DNA of 50,640 nt. It comes from CAZKFN01 sp964552035. Lineage in GTDB: Bacteria; Bacteroidota; Bacteroidia; Flavobacteriales_E; Vicingaceae. The notes beneath the pieces are model-generated. The model saw nothing but the letters and a program-made list of their open reading frames with translations. It was not told the origin of the DNA and made no database searches. This document shows positions 45,072 to 50,640 of this stretch, piece by piece; position 1 is the stretch's first letter; the number at the start of each line of letters is the position of its first letter. Location: NCBI GenBank assembly GCA_964552035.1, contig CAZKFN010000005.1, forward strand, positions 1-50,640, read 5' to 3'. A program made the translations under genes and the position numbers.

Positions 45072-46511
45072 ATGACAAAAGGAAAAGAGAAAGAAGAATA
45101 CATGGACCAAAGCTTCCGAGATACTATCGGAACGGTCGATGAAAGTGGTAAAAGAAAATGGGTATATCCCAAAAAACCCAAAGGAAGGTATTATAATGCC
45201 AGAACTTGGGTTAGTATCTTTTTATTAACTTTACTGTTCTCTGGTCCTTTTCTAAGAATTAATGGGCAGCCCGTACTTTTATTAGATATTCTTCAGCGTA
45301 GATTTATCATCTTTGGTCAAGTATTTTGGCCTCAAGATTTTTATATTTTCGTTCTTATCATGTTGGCTGGAATTCTCTTTATTGTCCTATTTACCGTTGT
45401 TTTCGGTAGAATTTTTTGCGGGTGGATTTGCCCTCAAACCATATTTATGGAAATGGTCTTTAGAAAAATTGAGTATTGGATTGAAGGAGATTACAAACAC
45501 CAAAAAAGATTAAATGACGGCCCTTGGACCAAAGAAAAAGTTAGAAAAAAAGCTTTAAAACACAGTATCTTTTTTGCCATTTCTTTTCTTATTGCCAATA
45601 CTTTTCTTGCCTATCTAATAGGGTCTGATCGCCTATTTGAAATAATTTCTCAACCTCCAATGAATCACATCAGCACCTTGGTATCTCTATTAATTTTTAC
45701 TGGAATTTTTTATTGGGTTTTTAGTTGGTTTAGAGAGCAAGTTTGTATAGTAGTTTGCCCCTATGGAAGACTACAAGGTGTTATGCTCGACAAAAACTCT
45801 ATAGTTGTTGCTTACGACTACATTAGAGGAGAAATGAGGGGTAAATTTAGAAAAAATGAAAATAGAGAAGAAGTAAATAAAGGAGATTGTATAGATTGCT
45901 TTCAATGTGTTGACGTTTGCCCTACAGGAATAGACATAAGAAATGGCACACAGTTGGAATGTATTAACTGTACCGCTTGTATTGATGCTTGTGATCATAT
46001 GATGGAAAGCGTAGGCTTGCCTAAGGGATTAATTCGCTTTGATTCCGAAGAGGGAATTGTCAATAAAAATCAGAAAAAATTAACTCCTAGAAGTATTGGT
46101 TATAGTATTGTTTTAGTTTTAATTCTAGGGTTGATGAGTTTTTTATTAATGAGTAGAACCGATGTAGATGCAACAGTTCTTAAAGCTCCAGGACAGCAAT
46201 ATCAAAAAAGAGGCGATACTCAAGTAAGCAATATGTATAATTATAAGATTATCAATAAAACTTTTAATGACATACCTGCTGACATCAGACTTATCGACAG
46301 AAATGGAGAAATAGAACTAATTGGAAGACCAGATGGTTTAACTATTCCATCAGAATCTATAGCTGAAGGAACCTTCTTCCTGGTTCAAAATATTGGAGAA
46401 CTAGAAGATAGAAAATCCACTATCTATCTTGGAGTATATTCTAAAGAAGGAGTGCTTTTAGATAAGGTGAAAACCACATTTATAGCCCCAATAAAAAGGA
46501 GGAAACAATGA
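45072..46511 (+). CDS. ccoG: cbb3 oxidase accessory ferredoxin CcoG
   Basis: The 479-residue membrane protein has four to five hydrophobic helices, the FixG/CcoG motif FGRIFCGWICPQTIFMEMVFR, and a cytoplasmic double 4Fe-4S domain: CIDCFQCVDVCPTGIDIR and CINCTACIDACDHMM. A C-terminal Ig-like periplasmic domain (about 390-479) ends with AEGTFFLVQN and a basic tail. CcoG is thought to reduce copper for delivery to the oxidase. It starts 5 bases after ccoP, and its stop overlaps the ccoH start by 4 bases (ATGA). Confidence 0.93.
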   Translation: MTKGKEKEEYMDQSFRDTIGTVDESGKRKWVYPKKPKGRYYNARTWVSIFLLTLLFSGPFLRINGQPVLLLDILQRRFIIFGQVFWPQDFYIFVLIMLAGILFIVLFTVVFGRIFCGWICPQTIFMEMVFRKIEYWIEGDYKHQKRLNDGPWTKEKVRKKALKHSIFFAISFLIANTFLAYLIGSDRLFEIISQPPMNHISTLVSLLIFTGIFYWVFSWFREQVCIVVCPYGRLQGVMLDKNSIVVAYDYIRGEMRGKFRKNENREEVNKGDCIDCFQCVDVCPTGIDIRNGTQLECINCTACIDACDHMMESVGLPKGLIRFDSEEGIVNKNQKKLTPRSIGYSIVLVLILGLMSFLLMSRTDVDATVLKAPGQQYQKRGDTQVSNMYNYKIINKTFNDIPADIRLIDRNGEIELIGRPDGLTIPSESIAEGTFFLVQNIGELEDRKSTIYLGVYSKEGVLLDKVKTTFIAPIKRRKQ

Positions 46512-46951
46512 AAATTAAATGGAATTGGGGTACAAAAATTGCCTTACTATACTCTTCATTTGTTTTGTTTATCCTCTTTATGGTCTATATGAGTTTTGGC
46601 CAAAAATATGACTTAGTAACTGAAAATTATTATGCCAAGGAGTTGGTTTTCCAAAATAAAATTGACGGACAAGAAAGGTATAAACAACTAGAAACACCCT
46701 TAAAAGTTGAAATAGTTGACCAACACTTAAAAATAACTTTACCACATGCTGAAAAAGAAAAAATTATAGGTAAAGTTGACTGTTTCAGGCCTTCAGATGA
46801 AAGCCAAGATTTTGAATTCACTTTTAATACCTCAGAAAATGTTATCCACATACCATTGGAGAGATTTAAAAAGGGTAAATATCTTTTAAAGCTAGATTGG
46901 GCTGTTTTAGATACAGAATATTATACAGAACGAACGGTAATTATCCCATGA
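46508..46951 (+). CDS. ccoH: cbb3 oxidase assembly protein CcoH (FixH)
   Basis: The 147-residue protein has one membrane helix (about 10-30, ALLYSSFVLFILFMVYMSF), then a periplasmic domain beginning YDLVTENYYAKELVFQNKIDGQERYKQLE. This is the FixH signature, with the YY..EL.YQ..ID region. CcoH is needed for stable assembly of the cbb3 complex. The ATGA overlap with ccoG implies coupled translation, and the next gene begins 4 bases after its TGA stop. Confidence 0.9.
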   Translation: MKIKWNWGTKIALLYSSFVLFILFMVYMSFGQKYDLVTENYYAKELVFQNKIDGQERYKQLETPLKVEIVDQHLKITLPHAEKEKIIGKVDCFRPSDESQDFEFTFNTSENVIHIPLERFKKGKYLLKLDWAVLDTEYYTERTVIIP

Positions 46952-46954
46952 TAT

Positions 46955-47653
46955 ATGGAACTTTTGACAGCATTATCAATTGGTTTGGTCGGAAGCATAC
47001 ATTGCCTGGGAATGTGTGGCCCAATTGCTCTTGCAATACCTCTGGATAGAAGTAGTAAGTTTAATACATTTGCAGGAAGTTTAAGCTATAATGTAGGAAG
47101 AGTAGTTACTTATTCTATTATAGGTTTCGTTTTTGGCTTTATAGGATATGGCTTTTCTTTAATAGGATTTCAACAATGGGTTTCCATTCTAGCAGGTATA
47201 TTCATGATTGCAAGTGTTGTATGGCCCAGAATAATTAAAGGGAAGGGTCTGAATTTGCCCAAATTTAGCCTTTGGATAGGTAGCTTAAAAGGAGGAATGA
47301 GTAAGAGATTTGGCAGCAAATCTTTATCTAACTTATTTGCCATTGGCTTATTAAATGGGTTACTCCCTTGTGGTTTAGTATATATGGGCTTGGCAGGTTC
47401 TGTGAGTATGGAAACAGCTTTAAAGGGCAGCTTATTCATGTTGTTCTTTGGATTGGGAACTTTGCCAATGATGTTTATTGTTGCTTTTTATGGAAGTCAT
47501 CTTAAAGCAAGATTATTTAAAAAAGGAAGAAAGCTGATTCCAATTTTTATAGTACTAATCGGCATATTATTTATACTTAGAGGGTTAAACTTAGGTATTC
47601 CCTATCTTAGCCCTAAGCTGGTAAAAGACACAGAAGAAATAATATGTCATTAA
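46955..47653 (+). CDS. SafE/DsbD-type membrane protein of the cbb3 locus
   Basis: The 232-residue protein has about six hydrophobic helices and the paired cysteine motifs of the 'sulfite exporter TauE/SafE' or UreH/DsbD-like family: IHCLGMCGPIALAIP near residue 20 and LLPCGLVYMGLAG near 140. In Bacteroidetes and many other bacteria this gene regularly closes the cco operon, and it is considered a copper-trafficking or thiol-handling factor rather than a sulfite exporter. Direct evidence for its substrate is lacking. It starts 4 bases after ccoH on the same transcript. Confidence 0.85.
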   Translation: MELLTALSIGLVGSIHCLGMCGPIALAIPLDRSSKFNTFAGSLSYNVGRVVTYSIIGFVFGFIGYGFSLIGFQQWVSILAGIFMIASVVWPRIIKGKGLNLPKFSLWIGSLKGGMSKRFGSKSLSNLFAIGLLNGLLPCGLVYMGLAGSVSMETALKGSLFMLFFGLGTLPMMFIVAFYGSHLKARLFKKGRKLIPIFIVLIGILFILRGLNLGIPYLSPKLVKDTEEIICH

Positions 47654-47665
47654 ATTTCGCTTACA

Positions 47666-48904
47666 ATGAAATGGGAAAAATTAAATAGAAAAAAGGTTAC
47701 TAAGATAATAGAAGATGCATTAGCTATTAATGCTTCACATACTAAAAGTGGACTTATGGGTATTCCCACCACTTATTTAGATAAAGATGAGTTTTACCCG
47801 GATGCTTCTTTTTTAAATAACGCCCCCTATATGCGTTCATTAATTTCCAATCCAAACCATATTGGATGCCATACACTTAGTAAGCAAAGTCCATCCATAT
47901 ATGAAGGGACATTAGCCATAGAAAGAGAGTTAATACACTTATGTGCTGAGGAAATTTTTGGGGCAAAAAAGAACAGTATCGATGGGTATGTTGCTTCAGG
48001 AGGGACTGAAGCTAACATTGAAGCTTTATGGATTTTTAGAAATTATTTTAATAAAGAATACAATGCCAAAAGCAATCAAATTGCAGTAGTTTACTCTGAA
48101 GATAGTCATTATGCTATCACCAAAGGTTGTGATTTATTGCAATTACAAGAAATTATCGTTCCCGTTGAATTTGAAAGTAGGCAGATTAATGAAGTCGAAC
48201 TTCAAAAAAGGATTGCAGAAGCAAAGTCTAATGGAGTAAAATATTTTATTGTAATTCTTAATATGGCTACAAGAATGTATGGATCAATTGAATTAATCAA
48301 TCCTGTTGTAGAGGTATTAGATAAGGAAAATGTATTATATAAAATTCATTTAGACGCTTCATTTGGTGGATTTATTTATCCCTTTACCAATCCAAAATCC
48401 ATTCATAATTTTAAAAACACCAAAATTAGTTCCATTGCTATTGATGCTCAAAATATGCTTCAAACTCCCTATGGGACTGGTGTCTTCCTAATTAGGAAAG
48501 GATATATGCAATATGTTTCAAACCGTCAAGCACAGCATATTCCCGGGAAAGATTATACCATTTGTGGAAGTAGAAGTGGTTCGAATGCTATAGTTATCTG
48601 GATGCTATTGGTATCTTATGGTTCTGAAGGTTGGATTGAAAAAATGAAAGAAACCATACAGCGAACAGACTTTTTATGCAAAGGTCTAGATAAAATGGGA
48701 GTAAGTTATTTTAGGAATCCATATATGAATATTGTTGCCATTAAAGCAAACAGTATACCCACTGAATTAGGACAAAAATATGGTTTGGTAGCCGATACTA
48801 CAGAGCATACTCCTAGCTGGTGGAAAATTGTCGTAATGGATCATGTAAATTACGATTTATTAAATCGTTTTCTAGACGAATACAAGGGAGTAAGCATAGC
48901 ATAA
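47666..48904 (+). CDS. Group II PLP-dependent decarboxylase homologue lacking the cofactor lysine
   Basis: The 412-residue protein follows the fold-type I group II decarboxylases (histidine, aromatic amino acid, glutamate decarboxylase superfamily). It has SGGTEANIEAL, the stacking histidine in SEDSHYAI, the pyridine-binding Asp in HLDASFGGF, and SRSGSNAIVIWMLL. At the position of the Schiff-base lysine, relatives read DAHKML, but here Asp260-Ala-Gln262-Asn263-Met-Leu, so His-Lys has become Gln-Asn. The neighbouring segment QTPYGTGVFLIRKG is intact. A protein without this lysine should not catalyse normal decarboxylation; it may be a pseudoenzyme, have changed chemistry, or contain a sequencing error. 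It precedes the ALDH7 gene on the same strand by 128 bases and follows the cco run by 12 bases. Confidence 0.8.
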   Translation: MKWEKLNRKKVTKIIEDALAINASHTKSGLMGIPTTYLDKDEFYPDASFLNNAPYMRSLISNPNHIGCHTLSKQSPSIYEGTLAIERELIHLCAEEIFGAKKNSIDGYVASGGTEANIEALWIFRNYFNKEYNAKSNQIAVVYSEDSHYAITKGCDLLQLQEIIVPVEFESRQINEVELQKRIAEAKSNGVKYFIVILNMATRMYGSIELINPVVEVLDKENVLYKIHLDASFGGFIYPFTNPKSIHNFKNTKISSIAIDAQNMLQTPYGTGVFLIRKGYMQYVSNRQAQHIPGKDYTICGSRSGSNAIVIWMLLVSYGSEGWIEKMKETIQRTDFLCKGLDKMGVSYFRNPYMNIVAIKANSIPTELGQKYGLVADTTEHTPSWWKIVVMDHVNYDLLNRFLDEYKGVSIA

Positions 48905-49005
48905 GTGCCAATCATAAAATAATTATCTCCTTTTATCTACTAGTTTTGAGAATTAATAACCTCAAAATACCAAAGCCTCTATTAGCATATTCAAAGTCAT
49001 AAGCT

Positions 49006-49013
49006 TAACTTTG
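49006..49013 (+). promoter_or_regulatory. Bacteroidetes -7 promoter element of the ALDH7 gene
   Basis: TAACTTTG matches TAnnTTTG 19 bases before the ATG at 49033, which supports a separate transcription unit from the preceding decarboxylase gene. No clear -33 element is visible. Confidence 0.45.
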
Positions 49014-49032
49014 AAATACACCTAAAAATTTT

Positions 49033-50595
49033 ATGATGGCAGAATTAGAAGCATTTAAAACCCAAAAGATAAAAGAAATTTTTGAAGAATTACATTTAGA
49101 TAGAATTCATTCAGGAACCTCGACAGGTAGCCAATGGTTGGCAGAAAGTGAAACATATATAAAGTCCTACACTCCAGTTAATGGAGAGTTAATAGGTAAA
49201 GTTGCTGAAACAACTCCACAACAATACCAACAAGTTGTAGAAACAGCTCAGGCAGCTTTTAAGGAATGGCGTAAAATGCCTGCTCCTCAAAGGGGAGAAA
49301 TTGTAAGGCAGTTTGGAGATCAACTTAGAAAAAAGAAAGAAGCTTTAGGGATGCTAGTTTCTTATGAAATGGGTAAATCCTATCAAGAAGGATTAGGTGA
49401 AGTTCAAGAAATGATAGATATCTGTGATTTTGCAGTAGGACAATCCAAAATGTTATATGGTTTTACCATGCATTCAGAACGTCCCAATCATCGAATGTAC
49501 GAACAATATCATCCTTTAGGAATTGTGGGAATTATATCTGCTTTTAACTTTCCAGTTGCCGTTTGGAGTTGGAATACTGCATTAGCTTGGATATGCGGAG
49601 ATGTTTGCATTTGGAAACCCTCAGAAAAAACACCCATCACTTCCATTGCTTGTCAAAAAATTATGGCTGAGGTTTTAAAAGAAAACAAGTTGCCAGAGGG
49701 GATTAGTTGTCTAATTACTGGAGATTATAAGGTGGGTGAATTAATGAGCAATGATAAGAGAGTTGCTTTAATATCAGCCACAGGAAGTATAAGAATGGGA
49801 AGAATTGTTGCACAAGCTGTAGCTAAAAGATTAGGTAAAGTACTCTTAGAACTTGGTGGAAATAATGCCGTTATCTTAACCGAGTCAACCGATTTAAAAG
49901 CTTCCATACCTGCTTTGGTATTTGCTGCAGTGGGTACATGTGGACAAAGGTGTACCAGCACAAGAAGATTAATTATCCACGAAAGCATTTACGACAAGGT
50001 GGTAGACCAGCTGGTTGGAGCATATCAACAAATCAAAATTGGCAACCCCCTAGATGAAAAGAATCATGTTGGTCCATTGATTGACAAAGAAGCTGTAAAC
50101 GGCTATTTAAATGCCTTAGATGAAGTGAAAAAACAAGGAGGCAAGATGTTGGTTGCTGGTGGTGTTTTAGAAGGGGAAGGATATGAATCGGGTTGTTATG
50201 TAAAACCTGCCATTGCGGAAGTTAAAAACGAATGGGAAATTGTACAAAATGAAACCTTTGCTCCTCTATTGTACGTTATGAAATACAAAGAATTAGATGA
50301 AGCTATAGCTTTACAAAATGGAGTAGTTCAAGGTTTATCTTCTGCTATGATGACAACAAACATGAGGGATATGGAGCGTTTTCTATCTGCTGAGGGTTCT
50401 GATTGTGGAATTGCCAACATTAATATAGGGACTTCAGGGGCTGAAATTGGCGGTGCTTTTGGTGGTGAAAAAGAAACTGGTGGCGGTAGAGAGTCGGGTT
50501 CAGATGCTTGGAAAATTTATATGAGAAGACAAACCAATACCATTAATTTTGGTACTGACTTGCCCTTAGCTCAGGGTATTAAATTTGAGTTATAG
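49033..50595 (+). CDS. Aldehyde dehydrogenase ALDH7 (aminoadipate semialdehyde dehydrogenase type)
   Basis: The 520-residue protein is a full-length member of the ALDH7A1/antiquitin group. Diagnostic features are YHPLGIVGIISAFNFPVAVWSWN, WKPSEKTPITS, SATGSIRMG, the general base Glu273 in LELGGNNA, and the nucleophile Cys307 in GTCGQRCTSTRR. The end ITN-type block is ANINIGTSGAEIGGAFGGEKETGGGRESGSDAWK. ALDH7 enzymes oxidise alpha-aminoadipate semialdehyde in lysine catabolism and also other aldehydes. The ATG at 49033 is followed by a second ATG (49036), and either could be used. It has its own -7 element upstream and a terminator downstream. A link to the decarboxylase gene before it is only positional. 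Confidence 0.92.
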   Translation: MMAELEAFKTQKIKEIFEELHLDRIHSGTSTGSQWLAESETYIKSYTPVNGELIGKVAETTPQQYQQVVETAQAAFKEWRKMPAPQRGEIVRQFGDQLRKKKEALGMLVSYEMGKSYQEGLGEVQEMIDICDFAVGQSKMLYGFTMHSERPNHRMYEQYHPLGIVGIISAFNFPVAVWSWNTALAWICGDVCIWKPSEKTPITSIACQKIMAEVLKENKLPEGISCLITGDYKVGELMSNDKRVALISATGSIRMGRIVAQAVAKRLGKVLLELGGNNAVILTESTDLKASIPALVFAAVGTCGQRCTSTRRLIIHESIYDKVVDQLVGAYQQIKIGNPLDEKNHVGPLIDKEAVNGYLNALDEVKKQGGKMLVAGGVLEGEGYESGCYVKPAIAEVKNEWEIVQNETFAPLLYVMKYKELDEAIALQNGVVQGLSSAMMTTNMRDMERFLSAEGSDCGIANINIGTSGAEIGGAFGGEKETGGGRESGSDAWKIYMRRQTNTINFGTDLPLAQGIKFEL

Positions 50596-50611
50596 CATGG
50601 TTATTCCATAA

Positions 50612-50640
50612 AAAAGCCCTTACAAATTGTAAGGGCTTTT
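50612..50640 (+). terminator. Intrinsic terminator after the ALDH7 gene (at the window edge)
   Basis: AAAAGCCCTTACA and TGTAAGGGCTTTT pair around a 3-base loop, ending in TTTT exactly at the window edge. It starts 17 bases after the stop. Confidence 0.8.

Noticed and set aside
1..50640. tRNA, rRNA, CRISPR, insertion sequence or att site
   Set aside because: No cloverleaf-like stretch, no regularly spaced short direct repeats, no transposase or integrase motifs, and no terminal inverted repeats were seen by eye in the intergenic regions.

Overview
The window is AT-rich chromosomal DNA from a member of the Bacteroidetes, most likely the order Flavobacteriales. The evidence is a pair of secreted proteins with type IX secretion (T9SS) C-terminal sorting domains, a cbb3 oxidase locus with a fused CcoN-CcoO gene and a single-haem CcoP, Bacteroidetes-only families (DUF3078, YwqK/MORN), and repeated TAnnTTTG promoter elements. 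Genus cannot be assigned from the sequence alone. I see no tRNA or rRNA, no insertion sequence, prophage, CRISPR array or integrase. No gap between genes exceeds 300 bases.

Layout. 1-2602: start of a sensor histidine kinase running off the left edge (minus), then an ALDH8-type aldehyde dehydrogenase and a small secreted protein. 2691-7720: two tandem paralogous beta-helix T9SS surface proteins, each followed by a clear terminator. 7984-14046: radical SAM/SPASM protein, DUF4197 lipoprotein, unknown membrane protein, YkuE-like metallophosphoesterase, MscS channel, DUF3078 protein. 14187-21512: glycosyltransferase, CynX-type MFS transporter, TlpA-like thioredoxin lipoprotein, patatin, secreted two-repeat protein, PhnA/YjdM zinc-ribbon protein, rRNA pseudouridine synthase. 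21540-27633: AsmA-like protein, histidine kinase overlapping hemW, small outer-membrane barrel. 27689-34564 (minus): the translation core run rimP-nusA-infB-era-der. 34746-38710: a 571-residue MORN-repeat protein, a glycerophosphodiester phosphodiesterase, and the wreck of one or two surface-protein genes. 38844-47653: a complete cbb3 oxidase locus in the order ccoI-ccoS-ccoNO-ccoQ-ccoP-ccoG-ccoH-SafE-like. 47666-50595: a group II PLP decarboxylase homologue and an ALDH7-type aldehyde dehydrogenase.

How the genes work together. CcoI, CcoS, CcoG, CcoH and the SafE-like protein supply copper and assembly functions for the CcoNO/CcoQ/CcoP oxidase, and an FNR-like palindrome lies upstream of ccoI. 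RimP, NusA, IF-2, Era and Der all act on transcription elongation, ribosome assembly or translation initiation and are packed as one minus-strand run.

Most notable observations: (1) the ccoN part of ccoNO has an in-frame TAA where a tryptophan is expected, with the rest of the reading frame intact; (2) the PLP decarboxylase homologue has Gln-Asn in place of the His-Lys that normally carries the cofactor Schiff-base lysine; (3) a terminator-like 9-bp hairpin sits in the leader of rimP-nusA-infB; (4) 37446-38710 is a decayed chimera of two surface-protein types. I did not find a convincing new multi-gene defence or mobile system.
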